Assembly (NCBI RefSeq): GCF_024204665.1
Contig: NZ_CP100355.1
Span: forward strand, 2,709,451 to 2,773,450
Origin: Natronosalvus rutilus
GTDB lineage: Archaea > Halobacteriota > Halobacteria > Halobacteriales > Natrialbaceae
Direction of reading: 5' to 3'
DNA: 64,000 nt
A program made the translations under genes and the position numbers. This document shows positions 53,104-61,190 of this stretch, in pieces (the stretch's first letter is position 1; every line of letters starts with the position of its first letter). The notes beneath the pieces are model-generated. The model was not told where the DNA came from, did not search any database, and was given only the letters and a program-made list of their open reading frames with translations.

Positions 53104-54402
53104 ATGGCCCAAACGCCCCGTGACCGACTGAATCATGAAAAGGACATCGTCGACGAGATGTTCGACGATGGCGAGCTCGATACAGAAACGAGAGATGCGC
53201 TGCTCGAATGGGCCGACGCTCTCGATAAAACGACTACACGACGGAAGTATATCGACGACAAGGGCACCATCAAAACGCTCGAGCCCCGGTCGATCGAGAA
53301 CTACCTTCAAGCGATGCGCCTCTGTGAACAGCGTGGTCTCGATCTGCTGGCGTGTACGGCTGAGGAGTTCAACGAGTTCATCGACCGGATGCATGACGAG
53401 AGAGGGCTTGCAAAGACCACGCTGATGCGCTACCAGGCGGCTGCACAGACCTTCTACCGATATCACGACTTCGGCGTGTTTCCTGACGATATCGACTCCT
53501 ATACAGAGCGTTCGAAGCCGCGCCACGACGAACAGGATATGTTCACTGACGCGGAGGTCGACGCACTTCGCGAAGCCTGTAAGGGCTACCGTGATCGTGC
53601 ATTGCTCGAACTGTTGGTCTACACTGGCCAGCGGCTCACAGCCCTGCGGACACTTCGTATGAAAGACGTCGACTATGCGCAGGGGTACATCTACTTGAAC
53701 GACGAGGTAGATGGACTGAAAGGCGCGCGAAAGCGCGGGCGAAAGCGGCCGATGTTCGGCGCTCGAAAGTACGTCCGAGAGTGGAAACAGAACCACCCTC
53801 ACAAGGGCAAACCCGAGAAGCCCTTTTTCATCGGCGATCCGGATCATTGGAAAACCAAGATGGACGAACCGTGGAGCGAACCGGGTGTCCGCAACCACCT
53901 CAAGCGGATCGCTGAACGAGCAGGTGTTGAAAAGCCGGTGAACCCCCACAATTTCCGTCACTACTGGGTGACGGTGATGAAACGAGAGTACAGCCTGGAC
54001 TCGGATACGCTTCGGGCACTGATGGGTGTCGCCAAAGACAGCACCGTTCTCGAGACGACGTACGCGCACGTGACGAACGACGATTACGTTCGCAAAGCCG
54101 AGGCGCAACTGGGGTACAGAGACGAGAACGAAGCTCAATCGCTCACCCCCGATAGCTGTCCGACCTGTGGGGAGTTGCTCGAGGATCACTGGCGTCGATG
54201 TCCGGCCTGTGACGAACTGTTCGCGCCGACACTCAAGAACGTCGAGAACGAGTTGGCCGAAACGCGAGATGAAGTGATCGACGAGGCTGTGGGTGGCGAT
54301 CGGGATTTCACTGCCGACGAGCGTCGGGCGTTGCGGAAGGTGTTGACGGCGATCGATGATCCAGTCGCTATCGCTGACAAACTCGACTCCGGGGACATCT
54401 GA
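53104..54402 (+). CDS. Tyrosine-type site-specific integrase with C-terminal zinc ribbon
   Basis: A 432-aa integrase. A SAM-like core-binding domain (about 55-125) is followed by the catalytic domain: Arg in LLVYTGQRLTALRTLRM near residue 178, the HxxR-type box NPHNFRHYWVT near residue 282, and the nucleophile Tyr in LETTYAHVT near residue 320. A zinc ribbon (CPTCG-x10-CPAC near residues 352-370) and a helical tail follow. It sits at the junction with the broken permease gene, so it is likely the enzyme that inserted this island. Confidence 0.93.
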   Translation: MAQTPRDRLNHEKDIVDEMFDDGELDTETRDALLEWADALDKTTTRRKYIDDKGTIKTLEPRSIENYLQAMRLCEQRGLDLLACTAEEFNEFIDRMHDERGLAKTTLMRYQAAAQTFYRYHDFGVFPDDIDSYTERSKPRHDEQDMFTDAEVDALREACKGYRDRALLELLVYTGQRLTALRTLRMKDVDYAQGYIYLNDEVDGLKGARKRGRKRPMFGARKYVREWKQNHPHKGKPEKPFFIGDPDHWKTKMDEPWSEPGVRNHLKRIAERAGVEKPVNPHNFRHYWVTVMKREYSLDSDTLRALMGVAKDSTVLETTYAHVTNDDYVRKAEAQLGYRDENEAQSLTPDSCPTCGELLEDHWRRCPACDELFAPTLKNVENELAETRDEVIDEAVGGDRDFTADERRALRKVLTAIDDPVAIADKLDSGDI

Positions 54403-54421
54403 CCCGTAGTCGACGGCCATC

Positions 54422-54640
54422 TTACAGCTCTTGTGCGAGTTTGGGGAGCGATTCGAGGCCTGCGCGTTCGCAATCGACAGCCGACGGCGTTTCTCCATCG
54501 GAAATATCGATCACGACACGTGCGAGTGCGCCGAATTTGTCTTCCCGTTCGGCAAGGGTCTCGACGTCGGATCGAACTGAATCGTCAGTTCGAATCGCAT
54601 CGAGCACCTGGTCGGTCGATTTCTGATAGCTGTGACTCAT
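54422..54640 (-). CDS. Small acidic protein of unknown function
   Basis: A 72-aa soluble protein with two helical-looking halves (about 8-30 and 35-68). Codon use is like its neighbours. It starts with ATG at 54640. It is convergent with the integrase and may be an element accessory gene. I do not recognise a family. Confidence 0.6.
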   Translation of the reverse strand: MSHSYQKSTDQVLDAIRTDDSVRSDVETLAEREDKFGALARVVIDISDGETPSAVDCERAGLESLPKLAQEL

Positions 54641-54736
54641 GGGTGTGTTGCGTTGCTATATCGTGACCGGTCGCCCGGTCCGTGGACGGGGTTATCGTTG
54701 GTCGAAGTTTGCATTCAATTTCCAGGGGTACGTAGA

Positions 54737-54751
54737 GGCAGTGTCACTGCC
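54737..54751. promoter_or_regulatory. 15-bp palindrome between two island genes
   Basis: GGCAGTG-T-CACTGCC is a perfect 7-bp inverted repeat with one central base, in a 190-bp gene-free stretch upstream of 54422-54640. It is a good operator candidate. Confidence 0.4.
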
Positions 54752-54831
54752 ACGGGCACCCGCCCTAACGGATGCCGGGTTGTTTCGAGCCCGCCGCCCT
54801 AACGACGGGGAGTCGATGCGTCGGTCGTACT

Positions 54832-55143
54832 TCACCGCTGGACAGACACCTCGTTGATATCCATGACTGCGAGCACGGCCACGATCCAGTCGGGAACGCG
54901 ATCGGGCTTGCGGCCGACGCCATCACCGTAGACGGCAGTCAACTCCGCGCTTCCGGAAGCGCCCTTGATGACGTAGCGATCTGCGCGCCGTTCGAAGTCG
55001 ATCGTGTAACTCGAGCGATCGCCGGCGACGGTGACCTCGACGTCAGTGCCGCTTGGGACGCCGGGGACGAAGTCCGCGAGGTCGATCGTTGCGGTATCTG
55101 CAATCGCGTTCGCGATGGTCGCACTCTGCGTTTCGACGGCCAT
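54832..55143 (-). CDS. Small island protein of unknown function
   Basis: A 103-aa protein with a beta-rich middle (DVEVTVAGDRSSYTIDFERRADRYVIKG) and a C-terminal helix (VPDWIVAVLAVMDI). ATG 55143 is chosen over a longer frame because a TATA-like CTTAATAG (55165-55172) stands about 25 bp upstream, giving a leaderless transcript. I do not recognise a family. Confidence 0.65.
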   Translation of the reverse strand: MAVETQSATIANAIADTATIDLADFVPGVPSGTDVEVTVAGDRSSYTIDFERRADRYVIKGASGSAELTAVYGDGVGRKPDRVPDWIVAVLAVMDINEVSVQR

Positions 55144-55457
55144 ACCATGATGTAGACTGACCCTACTATTAAGCGCGGGGCCCCCGTTTCGTCCGTTTCG
55201 TGCCGCGCCGTCTGGCGATTTACCGGTAGTATAGTTTTGTATGGGTGATCCGTTCGTCATGGTGTTGGCCTCGTTTGCGTCAACGATCACCTGTCCCTGC
55301 GTGGGGGCGCAGGGATTTCCCACAACTTGTAGAGCCGTGAGCCGGTCGTATTCGCTGACAGCACCCTCTTTATGTTACTCCCACTTAAAGTTTGACTACG
55401 GAATCGTATTCAAAAGATACTACTATAGGTGTTGAAAAACTCACATCATACACTACT
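55144..55457. other. 314-bp gap with promoters on both sides and a strong hairpin
   Basis: A perfect hairpin (CCCTGCG 55295-55301, loop TGGGGG, CGCAGGG 55308-55314) lies in the middle. A TATA-like ACTTAAAG (55383-55390) and the AT-rich 55391-55440 lead into the next plus-strand gene. No gene is supported inside. Confidence 0.5.
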
Positions 55458-55760
55458 ATGGGTGATTCACCGAACGATGCAGACGACGAAATGCACCACA
55501 GCGTCGACTGGATGCGGCCTTCAGATAGGCCGATTGTGAAGAAAATCGTTGAATACGGAGGTGATTGGGTGAAGGCCCCGACGCTGGCGCTGAATCTCCC
55601 ATACACGAGGCGGCATATCTCAAACCGGTGCCGAGAACTTGCTGATCACGGATTACTCGAGAAGCACCCAGACAAGGCGGCCTACCGCCCGATAGAACAG
55701 AGCTACAAGTTCTTAAGAGATGAACTCAACGCCGACGAGCTCGAAGACGAGGAGGACTGA
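55458..55760 (+). CDS. Winged-helix protein, first gene of a two-gene unit
   Basis: A 100-aa protein. Residues about 15-85 form a winged helix-turn-helix: RPSDRPIVKKIVEYGGDWVKAP, then ALNLPYTRRHISNRCRELADHGLLEKHPDKAAYRPIEQSY, like the PhiH1-repressor/MarR-type modules common in haloarchaeal elements. The C-terminus is acidic. ATG 55458 (MGDSPND) is chosen; a TTG 22 codons upstream is less likely. It stops 3 bp before the next gene's ATG and is probably translated with it. Confidence 0.8.
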   Translation: MGDSPNDADDEMHHSVDWMRPSDRPIVKKIVEYGGDWVKAPTLALNLPYTRRHISNRCRELADHGLLEKHPDKAAYRPIEQSYKFLRDELNADELEDEED

Positions 55761-55763
55761 TGG

Positions 55764-56738
55764 ATGACGCGGACGCGACCACTGTGGATGGACGCGGCTG
55801 ACGATACGATTTTACTCCACCTTCGAAAGACAGACTCAGCGCAGACCGCCTCTGGGCTAGCACTCAATCTCGAGAAGCTATCCTACGGGCAGATTCTCGA
55901 TCGCCTCAAAGTGCTCGAAAAGTACCGCTTCATCAAACCCGTCAAGTGGGGCTATTACGAACTCACGGAAGCAGGACGGGCATACCTAGATGGCGAGATA
56001 TTCGAGCATCCTATCGAGAGCAATACTATCGATGAAGACACGTCTAACCCCTCTCAACTGGCATTATCAGATTTCGTTTTAGAGGACGAACCTGACCTCA
56101 ATGCACTGGAAAAAGGTATAGATGAAGCTCGAGAGACGATCGATCATCAGATCCAATCGTTAAATGATATGGATTCAAAAGCAGCCAAGATACTTCGGCT
56201 CAACGTGCTTTTGTTCGGTTTGATCCTCACAGCTATTTCGATAGCCCCTCAGACAGATGGACTCAGGTTAGAAGACTTCAATAGCGATTTTTTGGTTATT
56301 GGATTATTATTTTTGTTCGTGTCTACGACGTTCGCAGCGCTAACTTATACCGCCTCAGAGTATCTCCCAGGTGTTCAGCCAGCCGACTTGGACACAATTA
56401 CCGATGAAAATTTCACGGAACACGAATTGCATATCGTACTTACAAATAGTTACTCGGATTGGATTCAGTTTAATAACGAAACGAACATCCGAAACACTCC
56501 ACTAAGTACTGCAACCACACTTTCGCTAATTGCAGGAATAACATATCTGGCTATTGGTGTTTTTGACTCCATCGAAGAATTACCAGCACCAGAACCGGTA
56601 TGGTTAGTTCACTTGCTTCTCATCGGGTTAGTGATCTGGGCAGATTTACCGAAACAGATTGCTCGCTGGTGGCATGTCTCTTTCTGGGGCCGTAAAATCG
56701 CATTCTGTAAAGAGAAACTGAGAAACCAGTTCTTCTGA
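55764..56738 (+). CDS. Winged-helix protein with C-terminal membrane domain (PycTM/SLATT-like)
   Basis: A 324-aa protein. Residues about 5-75 are a winged helix (ILLHLRKTDSAQTASGLALNLEK, then YYELTEAGRAYLDGE). A linker and a helix (about 110-140) lead to LNDMDSKAAKILRLNVLLFGLILTAISIA, whose D-x-K-A ... N pattern recalls the first helix of PycTM/SLATT-type defence effectors. Three more hydrophobic segments follow (about 172-195, 247-268, 275-292). Codon use is poorer in GC than its neighbours. I infer a DNA-binding or signal-sensing head joined to a membrane-acting part. Confidence 0.7.
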   Translation: MTRTRPLWMDAADDTILLHLRKTDSAQTASGLALNLEKLSYGQILDRLKVLEKYRFIKPVKWGYYELTEAGRAYLDGEIFEHPIESNTIDEDTSNPSQLALSDFVLEDEPDLNALEKGIDEARETIDHQIQSLNDMDSKAAKILRLNVLLFGLILTAISIAPQTDGLRLEDFNSDFLVIGLLFLFVSTTFAALTYTASEYLPGVQPADLDTITDENFTEHELHIVLTNSYSDWIQFNNETNIRNTPLSTATTLSLIAGITYLAIGVFDSIEELPAPEPVWLVHLLLIGLVIWADLPKQIARWWHVSFWGRKIAFCKEKLRNQFF

Positions 56739-56749
56739 ACCACCACATA

Positions 56750-56757
56750 CTTATATA
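56750..56757 (+). promoter_or_regulatory. TATA element of the basic coiled-coil gene
   Basis: TTATATAC is centred about 28 bp before the ATG at 56782, so the transcript is likely leaderless and the gene has its own promoter. Confidence 0.5.
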
Positions 56758-56781
56758 CAAAGCCCTCGCCTATACACAACT

Positions 56782-57075
56782 ATGAGCACCTCTCAAGCTT
56801 TACGCGAATTGCGCGAATTGAGGCGAGAATTGCGCAGGATACGCAGCGAAAAGCGAGAGGTACGTAAGGAGTATGTAGATTCAGAAGATGGAGAGATTAT
56901 CGATGACCTCAACGCTCTCGCTAGAGAGGAAGGTCAAATCCTTCACCAAATTCAAGAACTCCGGAAGAAAGAATCGGAAAATCCAGATCGAAAAGAGCGG
57001 ATTTCAAATATGTCCTTCAGAGGACAACGTGTTTCCAAAGGGAAACGCCGAAAGCGCCGGAAGTCCGATTCATAG
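56782..57075 (+). CDS. Small, strongly basic coiled-coil protein
   Basis: A 97-aa protein. Residues 5-65 are a continuous charged helix (LRELRELRRELRRIRSEKREV), and the C-terminus ends in a Lys/Arg patch (GKRRKRRKSDS). Such a positive charge is unusual in a haloarchaeal proteome and suggests nucleic-acid binding or a viral structural role. I do not recognise a family. Confidence 0.6.
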   Translation: MSTSQALRELRELRRELRRIRSEKREVRKEYVDSEDGEIIDDLNALAREEGQILHQIQELRKKESENPDRKERISNMSFRGQRVSKGKRRKRRKSDS

Positions 57076-57196
57076 TTCTAGGCCACATTATCGGTAGTCA
57101 CTACTAATACACCACTTCTCTAGTTCGGGTCCTGCTGGCTGATTATGTTTTTCGGAACGAACTCAAGGAGCAATCCCCTCGAATGAACTCGGGTTG

Positions 57197-59011
57197 CTAT
57201 ATCCTCCAGCTGGATGGGATAAACATACTTTCTTCAATAAAGCCCCAGTCATCGAAGTCGTTCGGGCCTGCACTTCCGTCAGAATAGCCGTAAGATCCGC
57301 TTGGGTGGTTGTAGTTCATGACGCTCGGATACTGGGAATAGGAGTACTTCGTCGAGTCGATCCCCTCAAATTCACCCGATCCAAATCCGAGCCCCAGGGA
57401 ATGACCTAGCTCGTGCATCACGACAGATCCAATCTCATTATATCTGGGTTCTTCGACCACCATAGAGCCGTACCCTCCAAGGCCTACGACATTCGATGAT
57501 TCCTCACTCCCCTCTACATCACTGGCGACGAGCAGGTAGTGATATGCATATCCCGATTTGTCAAAATATTCTTCCTGGTAGTCATAGAGGCTATCTGTGT
57601 CCGTTGATGGTTCTTCGGGAACGGTCTCATCGAAGATGAAATGTAAGTCAATCCCAGTCGATCCATCTGGGTTTTCTACTGGCGCGTCTTTGAACTCTTG
57701 GACGATAGGCCTGGTATCGTATACTGTGAGACTTCCCCCTTGCATTTGGTCAACTTCAACGTAGATATCAGTTCGAAGCGGATCCGCATCTGGGAATAGA
57801 TCTTGTCTGTGGACTTCGGCGCCGTCCGCGAGGCCGTCCCCATCCGTATCTTTGTTTACCGGGTCAGTTTGGTATTCGTGCACCTCTTTGCCGTCCTCGA
57901 GGCCATCGTCGTCGGAGTCCGCGTTTAGTGGGTCAGATCCAATGTCAACCTCATTGCCATCCTTGAGGCCATCGCCGTCGGAATCTTCTTCGGTTGGATC
58001 GGTCTCTATCTCTCGTACTTCCTCGTAATCGTCGAGTCCGTCGCCGTCGGTATCGGTCTCGGTTGGATCGGTATTATGGCGAACTTCGTCTCCGTCACTG
58101 AGGCCGTCACCGTCTGTATCTCCATCGAGCGGGTCGGTGTCGTGCTCGTGTACTTCCCTCCCATCTGGGACCGTGTCGCCATCGGTGTCCGATTCGGTCG
58201 GATCGGTGCCGATCTCGACCTCTTCACGATCGTCGAGGCCGTCACCGTCGGTATCGGAATAGGTGGGATCAGTGTCGAGTGTGAGTTCCTCGTTGTCCTC
58301 GAGGCCGTCGCCATCGGTATCACGTTCTCCCGGATCGGTTCCGGCTTCGATCTCGTCGAGATCGGAGAGGCCATCACCGTCAGTGTCTGCCTTGACCGGA
58401 TCGGAACCGTAATCGACCTCCTCACCATCGTCGAGACCGTCGCTATCAGTATCGGCCTCGAGGGGATCGCTTTCGTGGTCGTTGACTTCCGCCCCATCGC
58501 TTAACCCATCACCATCGGTATCCCTCTCGGTCGGGTCAGTACCGTGTTCATTGATCTCGGCGACGTCACTTAATCCGTCACTGTCAGAATCCTTTTGCGA
58601 GGGGTCTGTCCCGTGGGCAAGCACCTCTTCACCATCCTCGATACCGTTCCCAACAGTGTCGGCCTCAAGCGGGTCACTGCCGTACTCATCAACCTCTTCA
58701 CCATCGGAAAGACCATCATCGTCAGTATCGGGGTTCGTTGGGTCCGAATTCACCAGATACACTTCCCGACCGTCGTCAAGGCCGTCGCCGTCCGTATCGG
58801 GTTCAGTCGGATCGGTTCCATGTTCGCCCTCTAAATCATCACTCAGACTATCTCCGTCGGTATCCTCATCCAATGGGTCCGTGCCATCTCGAAGTTCCGA
58901 GAAGACTGATATTCCGTCACCATCTGGGTCAGCAATTGAAGCGCCCGCGAGCGCGCCTGTCGAAAGGACTCCCACCAGAGCAACTACCACAACAATCCGC
59001 TTTGTATCCAT
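57197..59011 (-). CDS. Exported thrombospondin-type-3 repeat protein with zincin-like C-terminal domain
   Basis: A 604-aa secreted protein with an N-terminal signal or anchor (about 1-26). Residues about 28-395 hold 17 consecutive calcium-binding repeats of the form D-x-D-x-D-G-L-x-D-x-x-E-V (TSP3/EF-hand-like). From about 400 a metalloprotease-like domain follows, with [11 protein letters not shown] near residue 532 and a Met-turn-like PSVMNY near residue 557. In metzincins the zinc motif is H-E-x-x-H-x-x-G-x-x-H; here the third ligand position is Phe. Codon use is lower in GC in the protease part. Confidence 0.85.
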   Translation of the reverse strand: MDTKRIVVVVALVGVLSTGALAGASIADPDGDGISVFSELRDGTDPLDEDTDGDSLSDDLEGEHGTDPTEPDTDGDGLDDGREVYLVNSDPTNPDTDDDGLSDGEEVDEYGSDPLEADTVGNGIEDGEEVLAHGTDPSQKDSDSDGLSDVAEINEHGTDPTERDTDGDGLSDGAEVNDHESDPLEADTDSDGLDDGEEVDYGSDPVKADTDGDGLSDLDEIEAGTDPGERDTDGDGLEDNEELTLDTDPTYSDTDGDGLDDREEVEIGTDPTESDTDGDTVPDGREVHEHDTDPLDGDTDGDGLSDGDEVRHNTDPTETDTDGDGLDDYEEVREIETDPTEEDSDGDGLKDGNEVDIGSDPLNADSDDDGLEDGKEVHEYQTDPVNKDTDGDGLADGAEVHRQDLFPDADPLRTDIYVEVDQMQGGSLTVYDTRPIVQEFKDAPVENPDGSTGIDLHFIFDETVPEEPSTDTDSLYDYQEEYFDKSGYAYHYLLVASDVEGSEESSNVVGLGGYGSMVVEEPRYNEIGSVVMHELGHSLGLGFGSGEFEGIDSTKYSYSQYPSVMNYNHPSGSYGYSDGSAGPNDFDDWGFIEESMFIPSSWRI

Positions 59012-59055
59012 TCATGGAAAGTCAGAAACACTAACTAATAGGTGTATTGGGCGTT

Positions 59056-60096
59056 CTACTTGAGCACGTCTCGCGCAGCCTGGGTGAGCTCGAACTCGGT
59101 CGGACTCGCGGACGAATCCTTCTGAACCAGATTGTACTGCGGGAACTTATCCCGGAGCCAGTTACCGATCGTCCGCTTGGTTTTATCCCCGATCTCTGCC
59201 TCGTAGACCTCGTAAATCTCACCAATCTTCGCCGGCTCGATCTCGAGGAGCGCCTCGAGCAACTGGCGTTGCTCACGCGTGACCGCGCTAACCCGCGCCT
59301 TCGCGATATCTCGCTGGGCGATCGGGATGGCGTCGTCGATGATCGCCTCCGAGAGCGACTCCTCTTCGCGAGCGGTCGCCAGATCCAGAGACACCCGGAG
59401 AATATTGATCGCTACCCGCGCGTCGCGAGCTGCGGCGTCGGCGATCTCCTCCAGGTGGTCGTCGTCGACGACACCATCGTGGACACCGACGCGGACGCGC
59501 TCGCGAAGGATTTCCACCAGTTGCTCGTCGTGATACGGATCGAATTTGATCCGATGCATTGTGCCGATCCGGGAGTGCAGGCCCGGCTCGAGATTCCCGA
59601 ACACGGAGTGCTCTTTGTTGGCGATCAAGAGCATGGTGACATCGGGTAACTGGTAGACGTCCCTCAACACGGTGAAATCCTCGAGTTGGTCGGCCTCATC
59701 GAACATGACGACGGCGGGTCCGTCGACGGCGTTCCGAATCCGGTGGAGAAGATCGCCTGGGGCAGCGTTCTCGGCGTTGATCGCTGTCGCGTCGTCGAGC
59801 CCGTTGAGGATCGCCAATAGCGCTCGGCGCCGAGAGTGATCCGACCAGCAGTCGACTTCGGCGGTCGCGACGTCGGCTTCCTCGTGTAGTTCATCGAAAA
59901 TCTGGCGGGCGGTGACGGTCTTGCCCGTTCCTGGCGGGCCGTAGATGAACGCACCCGAGGCGCTGCCGCCGGCGGTGAGCGGCGACAACAGCGAGATGAG
60001 ATGGTCGGTTTCGCCATCGCGGTGGAGGACGTCCTCCGGCTGGGTATCGTCCTCGAGGACCTCCCGGTTGCGAACCAACCTGTCTGTGACGATCAT
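59056..60096 (-). CDS. Orc1/Cdc6-family paralogue encoded in the island
   Basis: A 346-aa AAA+ protein: Walker A is [16 protein letters not shown] near residue 54, Walker B is VVMFDEADQLED near residue 132, and sensor 1 is TMLLIANKEH near residue 157. A winged helix ends the protein (KIGEIYEVYEAEIGDKTKRTIGNWLRD). It is diverged from the chromosomal initiator at 46549. The gene's own upstream DNA has no ORB-like box of the kind seen there. It may start replication of the element or be a relic. Confidence 0.92.
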   Translation of the reverse strand: MIVTDRLVRNREVLEDDTQPEDVLHRDGETDHLISLLSPLTAGGSASGAFIYGPPGTGKTVTARQIFDELHEEADVATAEVDCWSDHSRRRALLAILNGLDDATAINAENAAPGDLLHRIRNAVDGPAVVMFDEADQLEDFTVLRDVYQLPDVTMLLIANKEHSVFGNLEPGLHSRIGTMHRIKFDPYHDEQLVEILRERVRVGVHDGVVDDDHLEEIADAAARDARVAINILRVSLDLATAREEESLSEAIIDDAIPIAQRDIAKARVSAVTREQRQLLEALLEIEPAKIGEIYEVYEAEIGDKTKRTIGNWLRDKFPQYNLVQKDSSASPTEFELTQAARDVLK

Positions 60097-60369
60097 ACCC
60101 GTTGGTCGGCGTGACTGTCAGAAATAGATAGGGGTCCGGTTTCGTACGTTTCGTTCCTCCAGGCGCGCGTAGGTATTCGCCTGCGACTCGAGTCGATTTA
60201 CGACCGATCTGGGCTGTCAGTCGGCGCACGAGCGCTGTTCGCGATGGCGACCGCAAAAATAGATATGCGTTCTGGTAGGACATTCAAAAATCCGGTACCC
60301 GGTAGCCTCGATACACTATACCAGAAAACCGAGAGGAACACCAATCTATAAGGTGGTAGCGATCTAGAG
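60097..60369. other. Divergent intergenic region upstream of the cdc6 paralogue and the structured leader
   Basis: AT-richer than its surroundings. A minus-strand TATA-like CTATCTATTT (60122-60131) serves the cdc6 paralogue. A plus-strand TATA-like CTATAAGG (60346-60353) would place a start site near 60375. A palindromic CCGGTACCCGG lies at 60292-60302. No protein gene is supported. Confidence 0.5.
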
Positions 60370-60454
60370 AACTAACTAGAAAGGAGTTGGTTCGGGAGGA
60401 ATCCCGGCCGCGTGCTGGAACCACGCGACCAACTGCTTTCTGAGGTCAGAAAGC
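60370..60454 (+). ncRNA. Structured RNA leader: three-way junction plus start-proximal hairpin
   Basis: Three perfect Watson-Crick helices nest in 50 nt. The outer helix is AGTTGGT (60385-60391) with ACCAACT (60428-60434). Inside are CGGGA-GGAA-TCCCG (60393-60406, a GNRA-type tetraloop) and CGCGTG-CTGGAAC-CACGCG (60409-60427). A hairpin GCTTTCTGA-GG-TCAGAAAGC (60435-60454) follows at once and holds a GAGG Shine-Dalgarno-like motif 10 nt before the ATG at 60456. AACTAACT (60370-60377) can pair instead with AGTTGGTT (60385-60392), giving an alternative fold. A TATA box about 25 bp upstream fits an RNA starting here. Confidence 0.65.
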
Positions 60455-60455
60455 T

Positions 60456-60875
60456 ATGAGTCAGTCACAGACACCGACGCAAAAAGGTATCGACGACGAA
60501 CCACTTGAGTTGATCCGCCGCGCTGAACACTCCCGCACCACTGTCCGGCGCATCCGCGAACTGCTCGAGGGCGATCGCTGCATCTCGACCATCAAACAGG
60601 GCGACTGGTTTTCGACCATCGAGCACGTCCGCGACGAGACGGGCGTCGATCTCGTACTCTTCAGCGAGAATCGATTCGGCGCCTCGGTCAAAGGTCTGGA
60701 CGAGAGCGGCCTGTGGGTCGTCTCGGCGAGCTACGACGAGCGCGTCGGGTTCGGTAAATCCAAACGGCCGCGCTGGGACGTCGAGGACGGACTGACGTTC
60801 CTCCAGCCGGACGACCCGCACCCGGAGTTCTGCCGACTCGAGGACGCGAAAGCGCGTCTCGAGCAGTATCGATGA
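60456..60875 (+). CDS. Protein of unknown function downstream of the structured leader
   Basis: A 139-aa soluble protein. A helix at about 15-50 (ELIRRAEHSRTTVRRIRELLEGDRCISTI) is followed by a mixed alpha/beta region (VDLVLFSENRFGASVKGL, VVSASYDERVGFG) and a polar tail. I do not recognise a family. It overlaps the next gene's start by 4 bp (ATGA), so the two are translationally coupled. Its start codon sits one base after a 9-bp hairpin, which makes translational control likely. Confidence 0.75.
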   Translation: MSQSQTPTQKGIDDEPLELIRRAEHSRTTVRRIRELLEGDRCISTIKQGDWFSTIEHVRDETGVDLVLFSENRFGASVKGLDESGLWVVSASYDERVGFGKSKRPRWDVEDGLTFLQPDDPHPEFCRLEDAKARLEQYR

Positions 60876-61147
60876 CGCCCGAACGGGCCGTACTCGAGGC
60901 CATCGTCGACGCCGGCCAATCGACGCGGTGTACGACCTGCGGAACTACACTCCGACCGAACGCACTCGTCGAGTGTGTCCTCTTGGAGGACGGCACGCTC
61001 GAGGCGACGCGCTGTTTCGGGTGCCACGAACACGGCCTCGATGGCGACGGCTGGCTCGTCGAGGGCCAGCTCGAACCGTCGATCTCGCCGGCCGGGCGCT
61101 CGCGTTTAGTCCTCAGTGGGGCTACGGTCGTGGATCGGTCGAAATAG
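60872..61147 (+). CDS. Small zinc-ribbon-like protein, second gene of the leader-controlled pair
   Basis: A 91-aa protein with two Cys pairs, CTTCG near residue 20 and CFGCHEHG near residue 48, a likely zinc ribbon. It is coupled to the preceding gene through ATGA overlap. I do not recognise a family. Confidence 0.75.
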   Translation: MTPERAVLEAIVDAGQSTRCTTCGTTLRPNALVECVLLEDGTLEATRCFGCHEHGLDGDGWLVEGQLEPSISPAGRSRLVLSGATVVDRSK

Positions 61148-61190
61148 CAAATTCGTTGTAGCGGGAAAATACACAGATAGAAGAAGCACT

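Noticed and set aside
60385-60434. A tRNA or tRNA fragment, because CGGGAGGAATCCCG recalls a T arm
   Set aside because: There is no D arm, anticodon arm or 7-nt T loop, and the junction closes with only two inner helices, so it does not fit tRNA.
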